A stretch of 34,173 nucleotides of DNA, from NCBI RefSeq assembly GCF_001514215.1, contig NZ_KQ948886.1, positions 1-34,173 of the forward strand. The letters run 5' to 3'. Of this stretch, positions 1 to 7,145 are shown one piece after another (the first letter of the stretch is position 1; every line of letters starts with the position of its first letter). The translations under genes and the position numbers were made by a program. The notes beneath the pieces were generated by a model. It ran no database searches, was not told the origin of the DNA, and worked only from the letters and a program-made list of their open reading frames with translations. This DNA comes from Streptomyces bungoensis. GTDB lineage: Bacteria; Actinomycetota; Actinomycetes; Streptomycetales; Streptomycetaceae.

Positions 1-21
1 CGGGGTCCTCCCGTCCGCGGG

Positions 22-435
22 TCACCGCCCGGCGGGCACGGTCTCCGCGCCGTCGTGCGGAGCCCGCTCCTCCGCGCCGGCCAGCCAGAAGAACACCGGC
101 GGCAGGCCGAGCTCGATCACCGTCAGCACCACCTGGAACCAGTGCGGCCGGCCGTGGACGGCGAGGGAGAGCAGCCGCCCCGCACCACCCAGCAGGAAGA
201 CGCCGGCCAGCCACCGCACCGCCCCGGCCGGGACGGGCCGCTGCCGGCCGGCCCAGATCCAGGCCAGCCCGTAGCCGGCGAAGCTCGCGCCCATGAACCG
301 GCCCCAGCTGTCGATCGTCGCGCCGGCCGAACCGGCGCCGGGGATCGCCGCGTTGCCGAGCACCACGTGGAACACGCCGATCGCCACGCACGCCCAGCCC
401 ATCAGCAGGGTGAGTACCCGCAGAGCCCTTGCCAT
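22..435 (-). CDS. DUF4345-like integral membrane protein
   Basis: A 137-residue protein with about four hydrophobic segments (roughly residues 5-25, 45-63, 74-92 and 101-120) and a short charged tail, so it should sit in the cytoplasmic membrane. The N-terminal half, with GVFHVVLGN and a WGRFMGASFAGYG stretch, matches what I recall of the DUF4345 family, whose biochemical role is unknown. It is divergent from the TetR gene starting at 526, and the 90-bp intergenic region carries a perfect 16-bp inverted repeat. I infer that the TetR protein controls this gene. The ATG start is followed by positively charged residues and a hydrophobic segment, as expected for a membrane protein. Family assignment is from memory of the pattern. 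Confidence 0.75.
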   Translation of the reverse strand: MARALRVLTLLMGWACVAIGVFHVVLGNAAIPGAGSAGATIDSWGRFMGASFAGYGLAWIWAGRQRPVPAGAVRWLAGVFLLGGAGRLLSLAVHGRPHWFQVVLTVIELGLPPVFFWLAGAEERAPHDGAETVPAGR

Positions 436-466
436 GGTTCCCCCAGCCAGTCCGAGCGAAGCTTGG

Positions 467-512
467 TTGACATGTGTCTACTAGGTTGGGTGCGCCAGTA
501 GACACATGTCAA
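467..512. promoter_or_regulatory. Perfect 16-bp inverted repeat between divergent DUF4345 and TetR genes
   Basis: Arms TTGACATGTGTCTACT (467-482) and AGTAGACACATGTCAA (497-512) are exact reverse complements separated by 14 bp. Each arm starts with TTGACA, a perfect -35 hexamer, so a bound repressor could cover promoters in both directions. The location between a TetR gene and its divergent neighbour is typical of TetR autoregulatory operators. I could not find a convincing -10 box at standard spacing on either strand. Confidence 0.8.
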
Positions 513-525
513 GTAGTCTCCGAGC

Positions 526-1125
526 GTGTCCCCCCGCCAGCGACTCACCCCCGCCGACCGCCGCGCCCAGCTCCTCGCCGTCGGAGCGCGGCTCTTCGCC
601 GCACGCCCGTACGACGACGTGCTGATGGAGGAGGTCGCCCAAGAGGCCGGCGTCTCCCGGGCCCTGCTCTACCGTCACTTCCCCGGCAAGCACGCCCTCT
701 TCGCGGCCGTCTACCAGCAGGCGGCGGACCGTCTGCTCGCCGAGACCCGGCTCGCCCCCGCCGACTCCCTGGTGGAGCAGCTCGTCCAGGGCATGGACGT
801 CCACCTCGACTACTTCACGGCCAACCGCAACGCCGTCCTCGCCGCGAACCGGGTCCTCGCGGGCGACCCGGTGATCCAGTCGATCATGACGAACGAGCTG
901 GACGCACTCCGCGCCCGGCTGCTGGCCGCGCTTCCGCTCCCGGACGACAGCGCCCGCGAGGCCGTGTCCGCCGTCGTGAAGAGCTGGCTGGTCTTCGTCC
1001 AGGTCCTGTGCGTCGACTGGCTCATCCGTGAGACCTGCAGCCGCCCCCAGCTCCGCGACATCTGCGTCGGTTCCCTCCTCGGGGCCCTCCGGCCACTGCT
1101 CGCCGAGGACCCCGCCGGCGCATGA
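526..1125 (+). CDS. TetR/AcrR family transcriptional regulator
   Basis: A 199-residue protein, the usual TetR length. The N-terminal DNA-binding domain (about residues 10-60) has the canonical pattern: LFAARPYDDVLMEEVAQEAGV, then SRALLYRHFPGKHALF, which is the recognition helix and the start of helix 4. The C-terminal two thirds is the helical ligand-binding region, which is not conserved enough to predict a ligand. The GTG start lies 14 bp after the inverted repeat at 467-512 and has no clear Shine-Dalgarno, so the transcript may be nearly leaderless. It most likely represses itself and the divergent DUF4345 membrane gene. Confidence 0.92.
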   Translation: MSPRQRLTPADRRAQLLAVGARLFAARPYDDVLMEEVAQEAGVSRALLYRHFPGKHALFAAVYQQAADRLLAETRLAPADSLVEQLVQGMDVHLDYFTANRNAVLAANRVLAGDPVIQSIMTNELDALRARLLAALPLPDDSAREAVSAVVKSWLVFVQVLCVDWLIRETCSRPQLRDICVGSLLGALRPLLAEDPAGA

Positions 1126-1162
1126 GGACGGGTTGCCCACCATGACCGGACTCGGCCCGTCC
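1126..1162. terminator. Possible terminator between convergent tetR and araC-type genes
   Basis: GGACGGG (1126-1132), directly after the tetR stop codon, pairs with CCCGTCC (1156-1162) across a 23-nt loop. The convergent gene ends at 1220. There is no U-tract, as is common for Streptomyces terminators. The short stem and long loop make this only suggestive. Confidence 0.35.
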
Positions 1163-1219
1163 CCTGGCCACCCGCCCCTTCCGGACCGGACGGCGCCCCG
1201 GCTGCCTCGCGGTGCCCGC

Positions 1220-2155
1220 CTAGGCGATGGTGCGGGACACCGGGATCCACAACTGCGCGTCGGACTGCGCAGGGTCGTCCCGCGACGGGCGGGTGCGCAG
1301 GATCTCCGGCCCAGGACGGTACTCGTACGGGTTCGACGGGATCCACTGGGCGGCCACGTCCCCCCACATCTGCTGCAGCGCCCGCGGGAAGGGCCCGGTG
1401 TTCTCGAACACGGCCCAGGTGCCCGCCGGGCACTCCAGTGCGTCGAGGTCCTCGGGCACCTCGGCGGCAGTGCTCACCACGGCGTGGTAGTAGTCGAGTT
1501 CGCTGCCCTCCTCGAAACCGTCCGACAGGCGCACGGTCGCCGACACCACGCCCTCGGGCTCCTGGTCCGAGAGGCCGGCGATCCGCAGCATCGTCTCCTG
1601 CGGGATGCTCCGGATGTGCTCGGCGATGTGCGGGTTGACGCCCTGGTACAGGAGCGGGACGCGGGCCTTTCTGCCGACGACCCGGAATGCTTCCTTCTCC
1701 ACGATGCGGTACCGCATGCTGCTGTTTCCTTCGACGGTGAGGCGGAAGGACAGCCGGGGCTGCGAGTTCAGAGCCGCGCCGGTACGCCTGGCCTCGCCGG
1801 GACCGATGCCGTGTACGGCGCGGAACGCCCGCGCGAACGCCTCCCCGGAGGTGTAGCCGTAGCGGACGGCGATCTCCAGCAACGCCGGTCGCCCGGCCAG
1901 CACTTCGGCCGCCGCGACGGTGAGCCGCCGGCGTCGGATGTACTCCGACAGCGGCATCCCCGCCAGTGTCGAGAACAGCCGCCGGAAGTGGTATTCCGAC
2001 GTGACCGTGATCCGGGCCAGCGCGGACACCTCGATGCGCTGGTCGAGGTGACCCTCGATGTGCTCCATGGCCTGGTTCAGCCGCTCCAGCAACCCCGGCC
2101 TCCTTCCCTTTCGATCACCGACGTTAGGGGGGACCGGGCCTGTCGCACCCGACAT
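1220..2155 (-). CDS. AraC-family regulator with GyrI-like effector-binding domain
   Basis: A 311-residue protein with two recognisable halves. The N-terminal half (about residues 25-115) is an AraC double helix-turn-helix: LLERLNQAMEHIEGHLD, then ITVTSEYHFRRLFSTLAG and the second helix pair around IAVRYGYTSGEAFARAFR. The C-terminal half (about 150-311) begins MRYRIVEKEAFRVVGRKA and ends in a FENTGPFPRALQQMW... section typical of GyrI-like/SOUL-fold small-molecule binding domains, as in Rob and BmrR. It therefore probably senses a small, perhaps toxic, compound. The reading frame stays open to 2314, but a start there would overlap the divergent gene, so I place it at the ATG at 2155. That ATG lies at the inner edge of a 16-bp inverted repeat. 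Its Shine-Dalgarno is weak. Confidence 0.88.
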   Translation of the reverse strand: MSGATGPVPPNVGDRKGRRPGLLERLNQAMEHIEGHLDQRIEVSALARITVTSEYHFRRLFSTLAGMPLSEYIRRRRLTVAAAEVLAGRPALLEIAVRYGYTSGEAFARAFRAVHGIGPGEARRTGAALNSQPRLSFRLTVEGNSSMRYRIVEKEAFRVVGRKARVPLLYQGVNPHIAEHIRSIPQETMLRIAGLSDQEPEGVVSATVRLSDGFEEGSELDYYHAVVSTAAEVPEDLDALECPAGTWAVFENTGPFPRALQQMWGDVAAQWIPSNPYEYRPGPEILRTRPSRDDPAQSDAQLWIPVSRTIA

Positions 2156-2186
2156 CCTGTGCCCGCTCCGGTCGGGTGCGACAGGC
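2138..2186. promoter_or_regulatory. Perfect 16-bp inverted repeat overlapping the araC-type start codon
   Basis: Arms GCCTGTCGCACCCGAC (2138-2153) and GTCGGGTGCGACAGGC (2171-2186) are exact reverse complements with a 17-bp spacer. The chosen ATG of the minus-strand regulator occupies 2155-2153, at the inner edge of one arm. The DUF5959 gene starts 75 bp beyond the other arm. It could be an operator for the AraC-type protein or an mRNA hairpin limiting its translation. Confidence 0.75.
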
Positions 2187-2261
2187 TCGCGGTGACCGAC
2201 GCGGTCGGCGGCGGGTGCGGCCCGACGGCCGTCCTGCTCGCCCCTCGGCCGACAGGAGACG

Positions 2262-2765
2262 ATGTCACCCACACCAGCACACGAAAGCGAACACATGACG
2301 GACCCCGCTCCCAAGGACCTGATCCATCTCGCCGATCAGGACGGGAACCGCTGCATCGTGCGCGTGACGGGGCGGTTCCGGCCGGGCGTGCTGACCGGGC
2401 ACGACATGCTGTGCGCCGACGTGCTCGCCTCCGCGAGCTTCGTCGACGCCCGGCTCGACCTCTGCGTCTCCCCGCGTGACCTGGACTCCTGGGAGCAGGA
2501 GCTGTCCGACCTGGAACCGGGCCGGACAGCCGGAATCGGGGGAGACCGCGGTCTGCGCCTCGACCTCCACATGGATGAGGACGGCCGGCTGTCGGTCCTG
2601 GTCGACGATCCCGACCGCCTGACGGCCGCTCTGGGAATCCGGCCCCAGGGGGACTGGATCGCCGAGCACCGCGGGCACCTGGAACAGGTCGGATCGACCT
2701 GGCCCCGCGAAGCCGTCGAGACGGCCCCGCGAGCCTACGAGTGGAGTCCCGGCCGCGTCCGGTGA
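2262..2765 (+). CDS. DUF5959-like protein of unknown function
   Basis: A 167-residue soluble acidic protein without signal peptide or membrane segments. The section DLIHLADQDGNRC, the VRVTGRF stretch and the LSPRDLDSWE-like segment (here CVSPRDLDSWEQEL) resemble the Streptomyces family DUF5959 as I remember it; no function is known. The ATG at 2262 is preceded by AGGAG at 2254-2258, which favours it over the in-frame ATG at 2295. It is divergent from the AraC/GyrI-like regulator, with the 16-bp inverted repeat between them, so it may be a target of that regulator. It converges on the lactonase gene with only 32 bp between stop codons. Confidence 0.72.
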   Translation: MSPTPAHESEHMTDPAPKDLIHLADQDGNRCIVRVTGRFRPGVLTGHDMLCADVLASASFVDARLDLCVSPRDLDSWEQELSDLEPGRTAGIGGDRGLRLDLHMDEDGRLSVLVDDPDRLTAALGIRPQGDWIAEHRGHLEQVGSTWPREAVETAPRAYEWSPGRVR

Positions 2766-2797
2766 CCATGCGAGAGCGCCGCCGTCTGCCCCGGGCC

Positions 2798-3997
2798 CTA
2801 CAGCGGCAGCGCGCACACGGCGACGGGGAACGCGAACGGCTCGCCGGCGAGCCGCAGTTCACCGCCCTCGGTGTCCACGTGGAACACGCTGACCGTGCCG
2901 GAGCGCTGGTTCGCCGCGAACAGCAGCCGGCCGTCCGGTGAGAAGGCGATCTGCCGCGGGAAGTCGCCGCCCACGGGCGTGGTGCCGAGCAGCCGCAACC
3001 GGGCGCCGTCGGCCTCGACGGCGTACCGCGCGATGCTGTTGTGGCCGCGGTTGGCGAGGAAGGCGTACGCGCCGTCGGCCGTCACCAGGAGCTGCGCCGG
3101 GTAGTTGGTGCCGCCGCCCGAGCCCGTGGACTGCGGGTCGCCGATCGTCAGCCGGCCGGTGGCGGGGTCGTAGGCGCACACGGCGACCGTGTCGTCCACC
3201 TCGTTCGCCAGGTAGGCGAACCGGCCGCCCGGGTGGAAGGCGAGGTGGCGGGGGCCCGCGCCGGGGCTGGTGTGCGCCTGGCTCGTCGCGGTGAGCGTGC
3301 CCTTCGTCCGGTCGAGGCGGTAGGTGTAGACGGTGTCCGTACCGAGATCGACGGCGAGGACGTGGCCGCCGTCCGGGCTGGTGACGACCTGGTGCGCGTG
3401 CGGGCCCTGCTGGCCCGGGCCGGGGGGCGGAGTGGTGTGCGTGACCAGGTCGGTGCGCTCCCCGAGGGCGCCCGAGGCGTCGATCGGGTGCACGGCGACG
3501 CTGCCCGACCCGTAGTTCGCACTCAGCAGCCAGCGGCCGTCGGGGTCCACCGAGAGGTGACAGGGGCCCGTCCCGCCGGTGCTCCGGGTGCCCAGGATCC
3601 GCCGGTCGGCGAGGCGTACGGCGGTGACGGCGCCGTCCTGGCGCTCGTCCACCGCGTAGAGCGTGCGGCCGTCCGGGTGCACGGCGAGGTACGACGGGTC
3701 CGCCACGCCGGTGAGCGTGCCCCCGCCGGTGATCTCGCCCGTCGCGGGGTCGTAGGAGGCCAGCCCGATGCCCCGGCCGCCGCCCTCGGCGGACGTGTAG
3801 GTGCCCAGGTGGAGCGGCCGGGAGCCGTCCTCCTCCCGGGGCGGCGCGGCGACCCCGCGCCTGGCGGCCGCCGGTGCCCGGTCCGCCGGCGGGGCGGCCG
3901 GTGCGGGGACCGCCACCACGGCGGCCGCGCCCGCCAGGGCCCCGGTGAACCGGCGCCTGCTCCAGCCGCCCCGCCCCGCCCGTGCCTGCGTGTCCAT
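2798..3997 (-). CDS. Secreted lactonase-family (6-phosphogluconolactonase-like) beta-propeller
   Basis: A 399-residue protein. The N-terminus has a twin-arginine signal (SRRRFTGALAGAAAVVA, about residues 13-29) followed by an Ala/Pro-rich linker, so export by the Tat pathway is likely. The rest is a seven-bladed propeller of the lactonase/YbhE type, with repeated blade motifs such as PSYLAVHPDGRTLYAV, PCHLSVDPDGRWLLSANYGSGS, GPRHLAFHPGGRFAYLANE and PRQIAFSPDGRLLFAANQRSG. Family members hydrolyse 6-phosphogluconolactone or related lactones; an exported form suggests a different extracellular lactone. It is last in a run of four minus-strand genes, 37 bp behind the unrecognised protein, and may be cotranscribed with it. 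Confidence 0.9.
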   Translation of the reverse strand: MDTQARAGRGGWSRRRFTGALAGAAAVVAVPAPAAPPADRAPAAARRGVAAPPREEDGSRPLHLGTYTSAEGGGRGIGLASYDPATGEITGGGTLTGVADPSYLAVHPDGRTLYAVDERQDGAVTAVRLADRRILGTRSTGGTGPCHLSVDPDGRWLLSANYGSGSVAVHPIDASGALGERTDLVTHTTPPPGPGQQGPHAHQVVTSPDGGHVLAVDLGTDTVYTYRLDRTKGTLTATSQAHTSPGAGPRHLAFHPGGRFAYLANEVDDTVAVCAYDPATGRLTIGDPQSTGSGGGTNYPAQLLVTADGAYAFLANRGHNSIARYAVEADGARLRLLGTTPVGGDFPRQIAFSPDGRLLFAANQRSGTVSVFHVDTEGGELRLAGEPFAFPVAVCALPL

Positions 3998-4034
3998 GCC
4001 CTGCCTCAGGTCGTCGATCGTCCCGGTGACGGGT

Positions 4035-5120
4035 CTACCACTCCCCGTCCTCCACCGGCTTCCCCGGCGCGTCCTTCAGCGGGACCACCTGGCCCGCCGA
4101 CGGCTGCTGCCAGGGTTCCACGTCGTCCCCGAGCCAGTCGCCGACCGGCTTGACCGACTCCAGGGCGTCGGTGGGGGCGAGGTCCTCGGCGTCCTCGTCG
4201 TAGTAGTCGTACCAGGGCAGCCCCGCCCTGGTGTACGCCGCCCGGTCCACCGGCGACGGCGGCGGTGCCTCACCCGTGATGCGGCGCCACTGGGGAGGCG
4301 TGACCAGGTGGACGAAGACCCGTCCGGCGGGCGTCTCGGACCAGTCGCCGAGCGGCCGGTCGTCCCGGTAGACCTCCTGGCGCATCGAGCCGCCGACCCC
4401 CAGCCCCATGGCCGCCGCACGCCGCGGCGGCGCCGCACCCGCGGGCGCCGAGGGCGCCGGCGCGGCCGCGCCGGGGGCGGCCGCCGCCATGGGGGCGGGG
4501 CCGCCGTACCCGCCGACCGGCAGGGGCGCGCCGAAAGCGGCGGGCGGCGCGGCCGACCGCAGCCGGCGCTGCCGCTCCCGCTCCGCGCGCCGCCACTCGG
4601 CCAGCACGTCGTCGCGCAGCGGGAACGACTGCAGCTGCACGCCGCCCCACACCTCCTCGCCGGTGACCTGCCCCTCCACGGTCGCGCCGAGGCCGAGCGG
4701 CACGGCCACGAACTGCCGGACCCTGCCCTTTCCGGAGTTGATGCCGTCCAGCCAGGGCTGGCGGGGCAGCACCACGTAGTTCTGCGGCTTGCGGACGAGG
4801 CGGTCGCGCCACGGCTTGCCGGACACCGCGCACACCTTGCCGACGCCGACCTGAAGGGCGACCGGTTCCGCCGTACCGGCGAAACTCAGCCACATCGCCT
4901 CGCGCAGGTACACCGGCAGCATCACGCCACCGCGCGCCCGCCACTCCTCGGGCACCCGGTCGCCGTAGTCGGCCACCCGCCGGACCGGGAACTCGCCCAG
5001 GCCGGGCGGCAGCGGATGCGTGCCCGTCTCGGGCAGCCGCAGCGTGCGCACGAAGCGCACCACGGCGCCGCCCGGCAGCCGCAGTGTGTTCCCGTCGATC
5101 CGTACCCCGGTGTCGGCCAT
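4035..5120 (-). CDS. Unrecognised two-part protein with Ala/Pro linker
   Basis: A 361-residue soluble protein I do not recognise. The N-terminal part (about residues 1-180) looks like a globular beta-rich domain: it begins MADTGVRIDGNTLRLPGG, carries VMLPVYLREAMWLSF and ends near VWGGVQLQSFPLRDDVL. An arginine-rich helix and an Ala/Pro/Gly linker (about 185-245) follow, and then a second section with many Tyr, Asp and Trp residues (WYDYYDEDAEDLAPTDALES). There is no signal peptide. The frame is open to 5183, but the ATG at 5120 has GAGGGG upstream and begins where recognisable structure begins. It lies 46 bp after the FUSC-type membrane gene and 37 bp before the lactonase gene, consistent with an operon. 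Confidence 0.75.
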   Translation of the reverse strand: MADTGVRIDGNTLRLPGGAVVRFVRTLRLPETGTHPLPPGLGEFPVRRVADYGDRVPEEWRARGGVMLPVYLREAMWLSFAGTAEPVALQVGVGKVCAVSGKPWRDRLVRKPQNYVVLPRQPWLDGINSGKGRVRQFVAVPLGLGATVEGQVTGEEVWGGVQLQSFPLRDDVLAEWRRAERERQRRLRSAAPPAAFGAPLPVGGYGGPAPMAAAAPGAAAPAPSAPAGAAPPRRAAAMGLGVGGSMRQEVYRDDRPLGDWSETPAGRVFVHLVTPPQWRRITGEAPPPSPVDRAAYTRAGLPWYDYYDEDAEDLAPTDALESVKPVGDWLGDDVEPWQQPSAGQVVPLKDAPGKPVEDGEW

Positions 5121-5166
5121 CGGCCCGCCCCTCGCCTCCCGGTGCCGGCCCCGCCGCGGCACTCCC

Positions 5167-6420
5167 TCACCGAGAACGCCCACCGAACCCCGTACGGTTC
5201 CGCCACAGGTCCTCCTGCACGCCGAGCCGCTCGCGCAGCCGGGTCATCCGCGGCAGCTTCTCCCGCTGCTCCCGGGACACCCGGTCCAGCTCCTCCAGCA
5301 GGCGGCGGGTGCGGTGCTCGGTGTCCAGCTCGGCGATGATCCGGTTCACCTCGGTCAGCACCGCCCCCATCAGCTGCCAGTTCGCCCAGTCCGCCCGGAT
5401 CTCCTCCTGCAGCAGCTCGGCCAGCCGGTCACGGGTGCCGGCCGCCGTGTGCAGCTCGGCGGTCAGACGTGCCTCCGCAGACTCGGCGTTCTCGCTCAGA
5501 TGGGTGGTCACCAGCACCGCGAAGCTGACGATCGCGTCGGCGATCTCCGACAGCAGCTGCTCCACGACGGCCCCCACCGGGGGCGGGAACAGGTCCTCGG
5601 TGTCGCGGGCCTTGGCCAGGTCCGTGAAGGAACGGGCCAGCACCCGCAGCACCACCGTGCAGATCTCCAGCGTGTCGAGGCCGGTGCGCAGCACGACCCG
5701 GTGCAGCAGGCCCTCCCGGACGCGCGGATTGAGCCGCAGACTGTCCTCGGCCTGCCGCAGCGCCGCGTCCACCCGGACGATGTCGTGGTCGAGGCGGCGC
5801 GCCTCGTGCAGCCGCTCGGCCGCCTGCTCCCACGGGATGCGGCCCGCGGCCTCCTCACCCATGCGCAGCATCAGCTGCCGCACCCGGCGGGCCAGGTCCT
5901 CGATCGACTGCCCGGCCTCGTCCACCCACACCGGGGGCGGCAGCAGCAGGTTGCAGGCCATGCCGACGACCGCGCCGATCAGCGTCTCCACGATCCGCGC
6001 CCAGGCGGTGAAGCCGACCGTGGTGACCCCCAGGACCAGCATGGCGCTGATCGCCACCTCGGCCACGTACTCGTCGACCCGCACCAGGTGCCCCACGGCC
6101 AGCGCGGCCACGATCAGCAGCGCCAGGCTCCACCAGGTCAGCCCCACCAGCAGGCTGAAGGCGATGGCGACCAGGACACCGGCCACCACCGAGTTCACCC
6201 GGCGGATGCCGTTGGTCAGGGTGGCGTAGAAGGTGACCTGGACGACCAGCAGGGCGGTCAGGGGCGCGGTGAGCGGGGCCGGCTCCGGGCTCAGGCGCAG
6301 CGCGATGACGTAGGCGACCGTCGCCGCCGCGGCGGACCGCAGGGTCTGGACGACCACCGGCTCCCGGCGGCGTTGCACCAGTCGCCACAGCTGAGCTGTC
6401 CACTTCCGTACGTCGCGCAT
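5167..6420 (-). CDS. FUSC/aromatic-acid-exporter-type membrane protein
   Basis: A 417-residue protein with a hydrophobic N-terminal third (about residues 25-160, five or six membrane helices) followed by a long soluble helical region with heptad-like Leu/Glu/Arg content. This fits the FUSC/ArAE (DUF939-like) family. Typical features are the early APLTAPLTALLVVQVTFYATLTNG helix pair and a GAVVGMACNLLLPPP section closing the membrane domain. Relatives are implicated in efflux of aromatic acids and fusaric acid, although many actinobacterial members are uncharacterised. The start ATG at 6420 has AGG about nine bases upstream. It lies between the FBP zinc-finger gene and the unrecognised gene in a co-directional run. 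Confidence 0.82.
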   Translation of the reverse strand: MRDVRKWTAQLWRLVQRRREPVVVQTLRSAAAATVAYVIALRLSPEPAPLTAPLTALLVVQVTFYATLTNGIRRVNSVVAGVLVAIAFSLLVGLTWWSLALLIVAALAVGHLVRVDEYVAEVAISAMLVLGVTTVGFTAWARIVETLIGAVVGMACNLLLPPPVWVDEAGQSIEDLARRVRQLMLRMGEEAAGRIPWEQAAERLHEARRLDHDIVRVDAALRQAEDSLRLNPRVREGLLHRVVLRTGLDTLEICTVVLRVLARSFTDLAKARDTEDLFPPPVGAVVEQLLSEIADAIVSFAVLVTTHLSENAESAEARLTAELHTAAGTRDRLAELLQEEIRADWANWQLMGAVLTEVNRIIAELDTEHRTRRLLEELDRVSREQREKLPRMTRLRERLGVQEDLWRNRTGFGGRSR

Positions 6421-6492
6421 TTTTGGCCTGTTCCCGTTCCTCCCGCGAGTCGAACGTGCCGAACGGGGACGGCGGCCGCCGGCGCCCGGGTC

Positions 6493-6987
6493 TCAGGCGT
6501 AGAGCTTGTCGAGGAAGGCGGAGAGGTTGCCCCTCGTGCGGGCGATCTGCTCCTCGAGGGTCAGGCTCTCCTCGAACCGGCCCCCGGACTCCGGCACCTT
6601 CCGTCCGCGCACGTACAGGGAACACGCCAGGTCGGTGCACATGTACAGGCCCACCGAGTTCCCCTCGCGGCCGGCCGCGCCCGCCTTCCGGGCCGTCATC
6701 AGCGACACCCCGCCGCCGGGGTGTGTCGTCAGGCACACCGAGCACATGCTGCGGTGCAGGAACCCGCGCCGCGAGGGCGGGAAGCGCAGTGCGACCCCGG
6801 TGAGCCGGCCGTCCCGCTCGGTGACCAGATAACTGCGGTCCAGAGCGCCCGGATCCCGCCATCCGAGGAAGTCCAGATCGTCCCACGGGCGCTCCGCGAG
6901 ATCCCGGGGCACCGCCAGCCGCTTGGCGTCTCCCTTGGAGCAGTTGACAAAGGAGTTGCGGATGTCCTGCTCGGTGAGGGATCTCAT
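6493..6987 (-). CDS. FBP-type treble-clef zinc-finger protein
   Basis: A 164-residue protein matching the FBP C-terminal domain family, related to the zinc-binding half of the EF-G-binding FusB/FusC proteins. Four cysteines form the expected site: C82-x2-C85 (MCSVC) and C117-x4-C122 (MCTDLAC). The N-terminal part (FVNCSKGDAKRL, PWDDLDFLGWRDP) is typical of actinobacterial members. The family link suggests ribosome or EF-G association, but a role in fusidic acid tolerance is only inference. The ATG at 6987 is preceded by GGAAGGA. The longer frame to 7170 would run through the divergent promoter region and is rejected. It is divergent from the DUF3626 gene. Confidence 0.88.
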   Translation of the reverse strand: MRSLTEQDIRNSFVNCSKGDAKRLAVPRDLAERPWDDLDFLGWRDPGALDRSYLVTERDGRLTGVALRFPPSRRGFLHRSMCSVCLTTHPGGGVSLMTARKAGAAGREGNSVGLYMCTDLACSLYVRGRKVPESGGRFEESLTLEEQIARTRGNLSAFLDKLYA

Positions 6988-7034
6988 GAGGGGTCCTTCC
7001 GGAAAAGCTGTGCCGCGAACCTTGACGATCTGTG

Positions 7035-7053
7035 AACCTAGAGCCCCTAGGTT
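7035..7053. promoter_or_regulatory. Inverted repeat AACCTAG-N5-CTAGGTT in divergent promoter region
   Basis: AACCTAG (7035-7041) and CTAGGTT (7047-7053) are perfect 7-bp arms around AGCCC. They lie midway between the divergent starts of the FBP gene (6987) and DUF3626 gene (7091), just after a TTGACG at 7022-7027. It is a candidate operator; no regulator gene is adjacent. Confidence 0.5.
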
Positions 7054-7145
7054 TCGCGGCCAGCCTAGGCAGCCACGGGGGAGAGGGCGAATGGATTTCG
7101 GGGACGACGTACTGACGGGGCGCGCCCGGCGCGCGGTGGACCTAC

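Noticed and set aside
1028..2479. 483-codon plus-strand frame over the AraC-type gene
   Set aside because: Antisense shadow with low-complexity composition; the AraC and GyrI-like motifs are on the other strand.
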